Part shown: positions 9,679 to 18,124 of the stretch, piece after piece | Position numbering within the stretch: the first letter of the stretch is position 1 | How the letters are laid out: every line of letters starts with the position of its first letter | Source of the DNA: Nibribacter roseus | GTDB lineage: Bacteria > Bacteroidota > Bacteroidia > Cytophagales > Hymenobacteraceae | NCBI RefSeq assembly: GCF_042662225.1 | Contig: NZ_JBHSYQ010000003.1 | Coordinates: 1,178,001 to 1,242,000 of the forward strand | Direction of reading: 5' to 3' | DNA length: 64,000 nucleotides | The notes under the pieces: model-generated | What the model was told of the DNA's origin: nothing | Databases searched by the model: none | What the model saw: only the letters and a program-made list of their open reading frames with translations | Made by a program: the position numbers and the translations under genes

Positions 9679-10839
9679 ATGAAAAAGTTGGTTTTAAGAG
9701 GATTTCTATATTTTAACCTAGTGGCCTTAATGGCCACGTTTAGCGCTTGTGAAGAAGATCCCTTTCCGTTATATGACCGGCAGTCTGCTGTTGTAGATTA
9801 CAACTGGGCAGCAACCGCAGACTCTTTGCAAGACAAAACAAACAGTACCTTTCTTTCTGCTGATGGAAAATATTTCGTGCAGAATAATACTGGCAATGCA
9901 AGCTTCAACTACTGGTGGAACGCTCATGTCTTAGATATCATGGTGGATGCTTATATCCGTACAAATGATCCAGTGTATGTGCAAAGAATGAAGTTTCTGT
10001 TAAATGGTATCAGAGACAAGAACGGCGGACGTTTGCAGAATGAATACTATGATGATATGGAATGGTTGGCCTTATCAAGCCTAAGGGCGTATGAGGCAAC
10101 GCAGGATCAAGCTTTCTTAGACGCCACATTGCTTCTTTGGCAGGATATTAAAACAGGCTTAAATGATAATCAGGGGGGAGGTATTGCCTGGAGAAAGTCA
10201 CAGCTAGATTATAAAAACACTCCAGCTAATGCCCCTGCTATCATACTTGCAGCAAGGCTGTACCAGATGCGAAATAATCAGCAAGATTTAGACTTAGCAA
10301 AAAGTCTATACACTTGGCTTAAATCTACGTTGGTTGATCCGGCAACTGGTATTGTGTGGGACGGCATTAATAGAACAGGTAACGGGCAAATTGACAAGAG
10401 CTGGATATTTACTTACAATCAAGGCGTTTTTATTGGGGCTGCCCAGGAATTATACAAAGCTACTAGCGAACAGGCCTACCTGACTGATGCGGTACGTACG
10501 GCCAATGTTGTCCTTAACAGTCCTGATCTATCACCGGGTGGTATTCTTAAAAGTGAAAACCAAGGTGACGGCGGGTTATTCAAAGGTATTCTCGTGAGAT
10601 ACCTGACAAATTTAATTTTAGAGCCTAACGTGTCACAGTCAGATAAAACTAAATTTATCAATTTCCTGAAGTACAACGGACAAACTCTATACTCGAAAGG
10701 CATCCGGAGACCTTCATTGATGATAAGCCCTGATTGGAGAAGTATGCCTGGGGAGTCTACTGATTTAGCTACCCAACTATCTGGTGTAATGCTAATAGAA
10801 GCGCTAGCGAAGTTAGATGCATTAAACCTATTAGATTAA
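9679..10839 (+). CDS. Glycoside hydrolase family 76, endo-alpha-1,6-mannanase
   Basis: Predicted to cut the alpha-1,6-mannan backbone of fungal-type mannan. The protein is a lipoprotein (LMATFSACEEDPF), so it probably sits at the cell surface or periplasmic face. The family hallmark Asp-Asp pair lies in NEYYDDMEWLALSSL (Asp125-Asp126). Other GH76-like stretches are FNYWWNAHVLDIMVDAY, GGGIAWRKSQLDYKNT and WIFTYNQGVFIGAA. The length (386) fits a single (alpha/alpha)6 domain with no extra modules. It is co-directional with GH125 and GH92, the usual partners in yeast-mannan loci. Confidence 0.93.
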   Translation: MKKLVLRGFLYFNLVALMATFSACEEDPFPLYDRQSAVVDYNWAATADSLQDKTNSTFLSADGKYFVQNNTGNASFNYWWNAHVLDIMVDAYIRTNDPVYVQRMKFLLNGIRDKNGGRLQNEYYDDMEWLALSSLRAYEATQDQAFLDATLLLWQDIKTGLNDNQGGGIAWRKSQLDYKNTPANAPAIILAARLYQMRNNQQDLDLAKSLYTWLKSTLVDPATGIVWDGINRTGNGQIDKSWIFTYNQGVFIGAAQELYKATSEQAYLTDAVRTANVVLNSPDLSPGGILKSENQGDGGLFKGILVRYLTNLILEPNVSQSDKTKFINFLKYNGQTLYSKGIRRPSLMISPDWRSMPGESTDLATQLSGVMLIEALAKLDALNLLD

Positions 10840-10864
10840 ACCATAAGTCACACTTTATGAGGGA

Positions 10865-10893
10865 GCAATAGAGCATGAAATAGGCTCTATTGC
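10865..10893. terminator. Hairpin after the GH76 gene
   Basis: GCAATAGAGC (10865-10874) pairs exactly with GCTCTATTGC (10884-10893), and flanking GGG/CCC extend it imperfectly. No strong T tract follows, so it is more likely an mRNA-processing or stability hairpin than a full terminator. Confidence 0.45.
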
Positions 10894-10935
10894 CCTACCT
10901 CTTCTTGCCTGAATTTTTTAAAACGTACAAACAAA

Positions 10936-12354
10936 ATGAACAGACGTACTTTTCTGCAAAGCACTGCGCTCGTTGGCACAGGTATGCTTATAATCCCTTT
11001 ATCAATAGCTTCCACTCCAAATACTTATCCAACCGTACGCATTCCGGCCGCTAAGCGCAATTTTAAAAGCAAATCCATTGACAAGGCCATCAATGAATTC
11101 CAGAAGAATGTAAAAGATAAAGAGCTGGGCTGGTTGTTTGAAAATTGTTTCCCAAGCACTCTGGATACTACCGTTACTTTTAAAACTGAAAATGGCGAGC
11201 CTTACACCTATGTCATAACAGGTGACATAGATGCCATGTGGCTGCGGGATAGCTCGGCTCAGGTTTGGCCGTACCTGAAGTTCGTAAATAAAGACGAACC
11301 GTTAAAACAACTTATTGCCGGGGTTATCAATCAGCAGACGAAGTCAATTTTAAAAGACCCTTATGCCAACGCATTTTACGGTGATGAATCTAAAGTAGGG
11401 GAGTGGAAATCTGACCACACAGACATGCAACCTGGGGTGCACGAGCGCAAATGGGAAATAGATTCTTTATGCTATCCCATCAGGTTGGCATACCAGTACT
11501 GGAAAACTACCGGAGATACAAAGCCTTTTGATGCGGATTGGCAGAAAGCCATAAAGCTGACGTTGAAGACATTCAGAGAGCAGCAACGCAAAGAGGACCT
11601 GGGGCCATACAAATTCCAGAGAACTACTCCTTTTGCCACAGATACTCTGTCAATGGGAGGCTATGGAAATCCGGTAAAACCGGTCGGGCTGATTTGTTCG
11701 GCATTCAGACCCAGTGACGATGCAACCGTCTATTCGTTTTTAATTCCTTCTAACTTCTTTGCAGTTGTCAGCTTACGCGAAGGTGCAGAAATGATAGAGA
11801 AAATAGCGAAAGATGCGTCTACCGCTAAAGACATGCGAGCGCTGGCCTCTGAAGTTGATGCCGCCCTTAAAGAGCACGCAATTATTGATCATCCTAAGCA
11901 CGGGAAGCTTTACGCCTACGAAGTAGACGGGTTTGGCTCCTATTATTTAATGGATGACGCTAATGTGCCGAGTCTCTTGTCTTTGCCATATCTAGGGGCA
12001 GTAAGCACTTCTGATCCTATCTACCAAAATACAAGAAAGTTTATCTTATCTGAAAACAACCCATTCTTCTATAAAGGCACAGCCGGAGAAGGAATTGGAG
12101 GGCCACACGTAGGCAGAGATATGGTTTGGCCAATGGCGATCATTATGCGCGCATTAACCAGCACCAGCGATCAGGAAATCAAGACTTGTATCAACATGCT
12201 GAAGAACACCCACGGTGGAACAGGCTTTATGCACGAGACTTTCCATAAAAATGATCCTAAGAATTTCACCCGTGCATGGTTTGCCTGGGCGAATACCTTA
12301 TTCGGAGAGTTGCTTTGGCAGACCTATGAAGAGAAGCCTAAGCTTCTTGCCTAA
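10936..12354 (+). CDS. Glycoside hydrolase family 125, exo-alpha-1,6-mannosidase
   Basis: Predicted to remove single mannoses from alpha-1,6-manno-oligosaccharides. The start MNRRTFLQSTALVGTG looks like a Tat-type or lipoprotein-less export signal (RRTFLQ), so it is likely periplasmic. The conserved GH125 (formerly DUF1237) region GDIDAMWLRDSSAQVWPYL is at about 96-115. VGRDMVWPMAIIMRAL and GGTGFMHETFHK near the end are also typical. 472 residues is normal for the family. It works downstream of the GH76 enzyme. Confidence 0.94.
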   Translation: MNRRTFLQSTALVGTGMLIIPLSIASTPNTYPTVRIPAAKRNFKSKSIDKAINEFQKNVKDKELGWLFENCFPSTLDTTVTFKTENGEPYTYVITGDIDAMWLRDSSAQVWPYLKFVNKDEPLKQLIAGVINQQTKSILKDPYANAFYGDESKVGEWKSDHTDMQPGVHERKWEIDSLCYPIRLAYQYWKTTGDTKPFDADWQKAIKLTLKTFREQQRKEDLGPYKFQRTTPFATDTLSMGGYGNPVKPVGLICSAFRPSDDATVYSFLIPSNFFAVVSLREGAEMIEKIAKDASTAKDMRALASEVDAALKEHAIIDHPKHGKLYAYEVDGFGSYYLMDDANVPSLLSLPYLGAVSTSDPIYQNTRKFILSENNPFFYKGTAGEGIGGPHVGRDMVWPMAIIMRALTSTSDQEIKTCINMLKNTHGGTGFMHETFHKNDPKNFTRAWFAWANTLFGELLWQTYEEKPKLLA

Positions 12355-12439
12355 GATCAAATATTGACGCACCATCTCAAGAATGCTGAACTTGCTACTA
12401 ACATTTCAGCTGCTCTTGGCTAGTGCTTATAATTTCAGA

Positions 12440-12484
12440 TTACTATTCCCTGCTTCATTCAATAGGTGAAGCAGGGAATAGTAA
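12440..12484. terminator. 18-bp intergenic hairpin after the GH125 gene
   Basis: Bases 12440-12457 and 12467-12484 are exact inverted repeats (18 bp, 9-base loop TTCAATAGG). It is unrelated in sequence to the other hairpins of this locus. It is a candidate terminator or mRNA 3'-end structure; no strong T run follows. Confidence 0.6.
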
Positions 12485-12608
12485 AGTATTTGCTTTTATA
12501 AAATCTTGTTGTGCCTACTGAATGACTTCCGGGCTACCAGTCATTCGTGCTTTATCACGGCTGCCTCTTTTTAGTGAAAGCAAGTACTATTTAACCTTTC
12601 AAGCATCA

Positions 12609-14807
12609 ATGAATTTTTTTAAATCCACCTTTCTTGCTCTGATAATATTGTCGGTTTTCTCTTGTGCAAAACCGATAAACCAATCAGAAAAAGCTTCTAA
12701 CACTAGTGAGGTTTCTACGAGTGGGCATACCAAATATGTGAATACGTTCATAGGTACGGCTCCTTTGTTAGACCCCAAAGTGATCGGATATACTCCCCCT
12801 AAAAACTGGAGGGTTTGGGCAGGGCTTGTTTACCCTGGTAGTTCGCTTCCTAACGCCATGGTACAGCTAAGCCCCATGACGGAATATGGCTCAGGAGCGG
12901 GATATGAGTATGAAGACACGCTTATTCATGCCTTTACCCATACCAACAAAGGGCACTGGAACCTGTGTAATATTCCTGTATTGCCTGTTACAGGATCTAC
13001 CAAAGGCAAAGATGCCTTTTCCTCAGGCTTCTCCCATGACCAGGAAAGTGCCTCTCCTGGTTTTTACAGCGTAATGCTGAAAGATTACCAAATTCAAGTT
13101 AACCTTACGTCAACTCTAAGAAGCGGCTTTCACCAGTACATCTATCCCTCAAACAAAGAGCGCAGCATTGTCTTTGATTTGGCAAAAGCTAACAACAGGG
13201 TAAGAGTTTGGAGCATTGAGCAGGTCGGCACACAAGCTGTGCAAGGGCACCAGGATGTGGGGGAGAAAATCTACTTCTATGCCCAGCTAACTACAGAATT
13301 AAGCAGCCTGGAAAAGAGAGAAGAAGGCAAAAGAACAGGAGTAGCTATCCTGCACCTCAAAGATGGAGGAAGCCCAACTGTTGAAATGAAAATAGGCCTT
13401 TCTTTTGTCAGTGTAGAAAACGCAAGGCAGAACCTGGAAAGCGAAATTGGGAATAAAAGCTTTAACACCATCAGAAGCCAAGCCAATACCACTTGGGAAA
13501 ATTTGCTTTCCAAGATTCAGGTAAAGGGCGGCACACAGAAGCAGAAGGAATTACTTTATACCTCCTTGTACCGGTCTTTATTATGGCCGGCTTTACGCAG
13601 CGACACCAACGGCGAATATACAGATGCCAGAGGTAACACCGCTAAAGCTGATTTTAACTATTATACGGAGCCTTCTTTGTGGGATACCTACCGAAATAAG
13701 GATGTGCTGTTAGGGTTGGTTTCACCCCAGGTTGCCCTAGACGTCATTAAGTCCATGAAAGATGTAGGAGACAAAACGGGCGCTATTCCAACTTTCTTCC
13801 ATGGTGATCATGGCGCATCGTCAATTGCTGGAGCCTACTTAAGAGGTATTGATGATTTTGATGTCAAAGCTACGTACCAGCTGTTGCTGAAAAATGCGAA
13901 TGCTGAAAATAAGGCAAGACCATACGGTGCGGAATACATCCAAAAAGGGTATATCTCAGACCCGGATATTCCCAATCCGCATGTGGAAACAAAGGCAAAG
14001 GCCGGCGTGTCAAAAACCCTGGAATATGCCTATGACGATTACTCGCTTGCCCAGATGGCTAAAAAATTAGGCGACACCACTAATTACCGGATATTGATGG
14101 CGAGATCAAAGAACTATAAAAATATGTTTGATCCCTCTACCCGGTTCATGCGCGGCAGATTAGACAATGGGCAGTGGATAAAACCATTTAATCCGCAGTA
14201 TCCTTACTACGAGTACATGTACCGGGAAGCCAATGCCTGGCAAGTTTCTTTCTTCGCCCCGCACGATATGGCCGGTTTAATAGAGTTGTACGGCGGACCT
14301 AAAGGATTTGAGTCAAAACTAGATTCACTTTTCACCGTGCCCTGGAACCCCAATCATATTGCCAGAAACATATCTAGTTTCATTGGTCAATATTGTCACG
14401 GGAACCAGCCAGACCACGAAGCTCCATACTCTTATTACTTCATAAACAAGCCAGAGAAATCACAGAAGATCTTGGATCATATCATGCAAAACCTGTACGG
14501 CATAGGTGAGCATGGTTTAGCTTTGTCAGGCATGGATGATGCAGGAGAAATGTCAGCTTGGTATGTCTTGAATGCCATAGGTTTATACACGTTTTCAGCA
14601 ACTGATCCTGAATATTTAGTCACCGTCCCGCTTTTTGATGAAGTGCGGTGGTCTAGGGACAACGGCAAAGAATTGGTGATTAAAAAGTCAGGAAAAGACC
14701 GAGAATTGAAATCTATTTTAGTCAACGGCCAAGCCCAGAAAGGCTATTTCATCTCGCATGACCTGTTCAAGAATGGCGGTGCCGTAACAGTAGTTACAGG
14801 CAATTAA
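12609..14807 (+). CDS. Glycoside hydrolase family 92, alpha-mannosidase
   Basis: A calcium-dependent exo-alpha-mannosidase expected to trim mannan side chains. The start at 12609 gives a clean lipoprotein signal (LALIILSVFSCAKP). The frame is open back to 12522, but that extension lacks a signal and is rejected. GH92 marks are GSGAGYEYEDTLIHAFTHT near the start of the core, the acidic region GNQPDHEAPYSYYF, and SGMDDAGEMSAWYVLNAIG with Asp643-Asp644. Length (732) is typical. The linkage (alpha-1,2, 1,3 or 1,4) cannot be decided from sequence alone. It is followed by the first copy of the dispersed palindromic repeat. Confidence 0.95.
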   Translation: MNFFKSTFLALIILSVFSCAKPINQSEKASNTSEVSTSGHTKYVNTFIGTAPLLDPKVIGYTPPKNWRVWAGLVYPGSSLPNAMVQLSPMTEYGSGAGYEYEDTLIHAFTHTNKGHWNLCNIPVLPVTGSTKGKDAFSSGFSHDQESASPGFYSVMLKDYQIQVNLTSTLRSGFHQYIYPSNKERSIVFDLAKANNRVRVWSIEQVGTQAVQGHQDVGEKIYFYAQLTTELSSLEKREEGKRTGVAILHLKDGGSPTVEMKIGLSFVSVENARQNLESEIGNKSFNTIRSQANTTWENLLSKIQVKGGTQKQKELLYTSLYRSLLWPALRSDTNGEYTDARGNTAKADFNYYTEPSLWDTYRNKDVLLGLVSPQVALDVIKSMKDVGDKTGAIPTFFHGDHGASSIAGAYLRGIDDFDVKATYQLLLKNANAENKARPYGAEYIQKGYISDPDIPNPHVETKAKAGVSKTLEYAYDDYSLAQMAKKLGDTTNYRILMARSKNYKNMFDPSTRFMRGRLDNGQWIKPFNPQYPYYEYMYREANAWQVSFFAPHDMAGLIELYGGPKGFESKLDSLFTVPWNPNHIARNISSFIGQYCHGNQPDHEAPYSYYFINKPEKSQKILDHIMQNLYGIGEHGLALSGMDDAGEMSAWYVLNAIGLYTFSATDPEYLVTVPLFDEVRWSRDNGKELVIKKSGKDRELKSILVNGQAQKGYFISHDLFKNGGAVTVVTGN

Positions 14808-14844
14808 TTTTAAAGGAAAATCGCAACTAAACTTGATGCATACC

Positions 14845-14890
14845 TTTCTGTTTTCAGGCTGTTTTTACAAAAACAGCCTGAAAACAGAAA
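14845..14890. repeat. Dispersed palindromic repeat, copy 1 (perfect)
   Basis: Two exact 22-bp arms (14845-14866 and 14869-14890) separated by two bases. The arm is TTTCTG + TTTTCAGGCTG + TTTTT; the variable core is CAGG/CCTG. Confidence 0.9.
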
Positions 14891-14951
14891 TTCATTTTAC
14901 AGAGGCTTTAGGCAGCGAATGAGTACTTCGGTAAAAGGCATCAGGAATCAG

Positions 14952-14988
14952 TCTTTGGCCTCTTTTTGAAAAAATAGGTCAAAAACAG
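14952..14988. repeat. Dispersed palindromic repeat, degenerate copy
   Basis: CTTTGGCCTCTTTTTGAA followed by AATAGGTCAAAAACAG matches the family layout, but the arms are imperfectly paired. It lies 40 bp before the GH97 start and only about 60 bp after copy 1. Confidence 0.6.
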
Positions 14989-15028
14989 TTCAAACAAATA
15001 CAAACAGAAAGTAGAGGAGCAACCTAAG

Positions 15029-16972
15029 ATGGTAAGACACAGTTTTTTTACGATCTTCTTTTTATGGGTGTCTGTGGCGGTGCAGGCGCAGCAGTACAGC
15101 CTTCTTTCCCCAGATAAAAAAACAGAAATCAGACTGACTGTTTCAGACAGCATTTACTATGAGGTTAGCACAGACGGCAAAAAGCTGGTAAATGCATCGG
15201 CAATACACTTGGGCACAGATTTCAACCAAAAAGTAAACTGGAAGGTAAAGAAAACCAACAAGCGGTCTGTCAACCAGGTGTTGCACCCAGTAGTGTGGCA
15301 AAAAGGAAAAGAGGTGCCAGATACCTTTAATGAGCTGAGCCTGACTTTTGCCAACAACCTGGCCCTAGAGTGGCGTGCCTTTGACAATGGCGTAGCCTGG
15401 CGGTGGATTGTTGACAAGAAAGGCCCCTATAAAATAACCAGTGAGGTAGCATCCTTCAAGTTCAATCAAGCGGAAAAAGCTTGGTACCCGCAGGAAGATG
15501 GCTTCTTCTCCCACAATGAACGCGCCTACCTCCAATTAGCCCCAGACAGCATCAGTGCCAAGCAACTAGCTAGCCTACCTGCTCTTTTCAGTGTGCAGAA
15601 CATGCGGGTATTGCTAACTGAAGCAGACCTGCTGAATTATGCCGGCATGTGGTTAAGAGGAAATGGCTCTGGCGGAGTGAAGGGTGTTTTTCCTAATTAC
15701 CCTAAGCAGACCAAATTAAACGGTGATAGAAATGTACTGGTAACAGAACGTGAGGATTTCATCGCTAAAATGACCAATATCCAATCGCTCCCCTGGCGAA
15801 TCATCATGATTGCCCGCAATGATGCCGAACTGCTGGTCAACCAACTGGTGTACCAGTTGGCCAGCCCCTCAAAAGGAGACTTCAGTTGGGTAAAGCCAGG
15901 AAAAGTGCAGTGGGACTGGTGGAACGACAACAACATTACCGGAGTAGATTTTAGAGCGGGAATAAACAACGACACCTACAAGTACTACATAGATTTTGCG
16001 GCCAAGTTTGGGATAGAGTACGTGATTCTGGATGAAGGCTGGAGTGACACCAGAGATTTATTGAAGCAGATGCCTGGTATTAACATACAGGAACTCTCTG
16101 ACTATGCTCACCAGAAGAATGTAAATTTGGTGTTATGGGCTAACTGGTTGGCACTGGACGGAGATAAAATGGAGCCAACTTTAGACCAATTTGCCAAGTG
16201 GGGCATTAAGGGAATAAAGGTTGATTTCATGCAGCGCGATGATCAGGAAATGGTGAATTACTACACCAGGGTATCAGAAGCTGCAGCCAAAAGAAAAATG
16301 CTGGTAGACTTTCATGGAGCCTATAAACCTACTGGCCTTTATCGCACCTATCCCAATGTGATCACCTATGAGGGCGTCTTAGGCCTGGAGCAGAACAAAG
16401 GAAGCGATAAAGTAGACCCAGAGCACAATGTCACCATCCCGTTTATCAGAATGGTGGCCGGACCAATGGATTACACCCCGGGCGCTATGCTGAATGCCCA
16501 GAAAAATATGTGGAAGCCGTTCTGGTCAAAACCCATGAGCTTGGGAACAAGGGTGCATCAATTAGCTATGTATGTGGTGTATGAGAGCCCGCTGCAAATG
16601 CTGTCAGACAACCCTACGCATTACTACAGGGAGCCCGAAGCCATGGAGTTCCTAAGCCAGGTTCCAACAGAATGGGAGCAAACTATACCGTTGCAGGCCA
16701 GGGTGGGTGACTATGTGCTTATGGCCAGAAAAGCCAAAAGCGGAGATTGGTATGTAGGTGGCATGACCGATTGGTCTCCACGTGATTTGAGCTTTGATTT
16801 ATCTTTTTTAGGAGAGGGAAACTATACCATGCAGGTCTGGAAAGACGGAATAAACGCCGACCGCAATGCCGAGGACTTTAAAATGGAAAAGGTAACAGTC
16901 TCTAAAAGCTCATCTGTCACTGCCAATTTGGCCAAAGGCGGCGGGTGGGTTGCGCGCATCAGTAAAAAATAA
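15029..16972 (+). CDS. Glycoside hydrolase family 97
   Basis: A calcium-dependent secreted glycosidase (signal FFLWVSVAVQAQ). The N-terminal beta-sandwich (YSLLSPDKKTEIRL) is followed by the catalytic barrel (YVILDEGWSDTRDL). Family 97 contains inverting alpha-glucosidases (SusB type) and retaining alpha-galactosidase-like members. Here GIKGIKVDFMQRDDQEMV places an Asp (399) where retaining members have their nucleophile, which argues against a SusB-type enzyme. EGVLGLEQNKG and GPMDYTPGAML are further family marks. Length (647) is normal. Its sugar in this locus could be a side-chain decoration. The assignment to retaining type is inference. Confidence 0.92.
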   Translation: MVRHSFFTIFFLWVSVAVQAQQYSLLSPDKKTEIRLTVSDSIYYEVSTDGKKLVNASAIHLGTDFNQKVNWKVKKTNKRSVNQVLHPVVWQKGKEVPDTFNELSLTFANNLALEWRAFDNGVAWRWIVDKKGPYKITSEVASFKFNQAEKAWYPQEDGFFSHNERAYLQLAPDSISAKQLASLPALFSVQNMRVLLTEADLLNYAGMWLRGNGSGGVKGVFPNYPKQTKLNGDRNVLVTEREDFIAKMTNIQSLPWRIIMIARNDAELLVNQLVYQLASPSKGDFSWVKPGKVQWDWWNDNNITGVDFRAGINNDTYKYYIDFAAKFGIEYVILDEGWSDTRDLLKQMPGINIQELSDYAHQKNVNLVLWANWLALDGDKMEPTLDQFAKWGIKGIKVDFMQRDDQEMVNYYTRVSEAAAKRKMLVDFHGAYKPTGLYRTYPNVITYEGVLGLEQNKGSDKVDPEHNVTIPFIRMVAGPMDYTPGAMLNAQKNMWKPFWSKPMSLGTRVHQLAMYVVYESPLQMLSDNPTHYYREPEAMEFLSQVPTEWEQTIPLQARVGDYVLMARKAKSGDWYVGGMTDWSPRDLSFDLSFLGEGNYTMQVWKDGINADRNAEDFKMEKVTVSKSSSVTANLAKGGGWVARISKK

Positions 16973-17032
16973 AAGAAGGGGGTGGGTGTAAAGCCCTGCC
17001 CGTTGCTTTAACAAGTTTGAAATTTATACTTT

Positions 17033-17926
17033 ATGAGTCAATCAACAGTAGTAGGCGTTGATGTAGGAGGAACCCATATTTCTGCCGCCCTGGTCAATAT
17101 AGAAACAAGCTCTTTAGTGGCAGAAAGCTACGTGCGCAAAGATATAGACGCCCAGAGTACCGTTACCCAAATTATTAATGACTGGTGCGAGGCCATTCAG
17201 CAAACCCAAGGGTATGATGGCAGCTCTTCAAGTAAAATTGGCATTGCCATGCCCGGTCCGTTTGATTACGAAAAGGGTATTTCTCTCATGAAAGGCCAGA
17301 ATAAATATGACATCCTGTATAACTCAAATGTAAAGGAGTTACTGGCAGAAAAGCTGCAATTGCCGGTAGAGAATATCCGGTTCCTGAACGACGCGAAATG
17401 TTACCTTATGGGTGAGGTATTCTGCGGTGCTGCGCAAGGCCAAAGGCAAGTGCTGGGGTTAACGTTAGGTACTGGTTTAGGCTCTGCCTGGTACCACCAC
17501 GGAGAAGTAACAGATGCTGATCTCTGGTACTCACCTTTTAAAGAGAGTATTGCGGAGGAGTATTTGGCTACCCGCTGGTTCGTGAACCGCTTTCATGAGC
17601 TTACCGGTGAGCAACTCAAAGGCGCGAAGGAAATAGCGGAATTAGCCGCCCAGAAGGAAGTGGCGCAACAGGTATTTCAAGAATTCGGGAAAAACCTGGG
17701 GCAGTTCATAGAACAGGCAGTAACACATAAGCCTGCCGACTTTGTAGTGATTGGCGGCAATATCTCTAAAGCCTATCCACTTTTTTCTAAGGAGTTGGAG
17801 CACCAGTTGCAAAAAGCAGGTTTGGCAATTGCTATTCGTGTAGCTGAGTTGGGCGAGAAGTCTGCCCTCATAGGCGCGGCAAGCTCTTGGCGAGAAAGCC
17901 TGCTCCAGGAACAGGAAGAAGTATAA
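17033..17926 (+). CDS. ROK-family sugar kinase, candidate mannokinase/glucokinase
   Basis: A cytoplasmic ATP-dependent hexose kinase by family. The phosphate-binding loop GVDVGGTHISAALV (8-21), the catalytic Asp120 in FLNDAKCYLMGE and the glycine-rich LGLTLGTGLGSAW are present. The cysteine-rich zinc motif (CxCGxxGCxE) of many ROK proteins is absent; the corresponding region reads DLWYSPFKESIAEEY, as in Bacteroidota ROK kinases without zinc. With mannosidases upstream and a mannose-6-phosphate isomerase downstream, phosphorylation of mannose is the most economical role, but specificity is not visible in the sequence. Confidence 0.85.
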   Translation: MSQSTVVGVDVGGTHISAALVNIETSSLVAESYVRKDIDAQSTVTQIINDWCEAIQQTQGYDGSSSSKIGIAMPGPFDYEKGISLMKGQNKYDILYNSNVKELLAEKLQLPVENIRFLNDAKCYLMGEVFCGAAQGQRQVLGLTLGTGLGSAWYHHGEVTDADLWYSPFKESIAEEYLATRWFVNRFHELTGEQLKGAKEIAELAAQKEVAQQVFQEFGKNLGQFIEQAVTHKPADFVVIGGNISKAYPLFSKELEHQLQKAGLAIAIRVAELGEKSALIGAASSWRESLLQEQEEV

Positions 17927-17973
17927 GATCGGGTCCTTAAGTAGGTGTTGTATCAGCAAGAAGTGAAAGAAAA

Positions 17974-18023
17974 TATTTCTGTTTTAAGCTTATTTTCTGA
18001 AAAACTGGTCAAAAACAGAAATA
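17974..18023. repeat. Dispersed palindromic repeat, degenerate copy
   Basis: Outer arms TATTTCTGTTTT (17974-17985) and AAAACAGAAATA (18012-18023) pair exactly. The inner core (AAGCT against TGGTC) no longer pairs. Confidence 0.75.
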
Positions 18024-18124
18024 CCTGACTTCCTGCCGGCTTTTTAAAATGAATGAGGCAGGTCTCCTTACCACTTGGCTCAAATGCATCTCCATAAAAC
18101 TCAACTTACATCTTCTCTGCTATT

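Noticed and set aside
12522..12608. N-terminal extension of the GH92 gene
   Set aside because: The extension removes the clear lipoprotein signal from the N-terminus; the start at 12609 is preferred.
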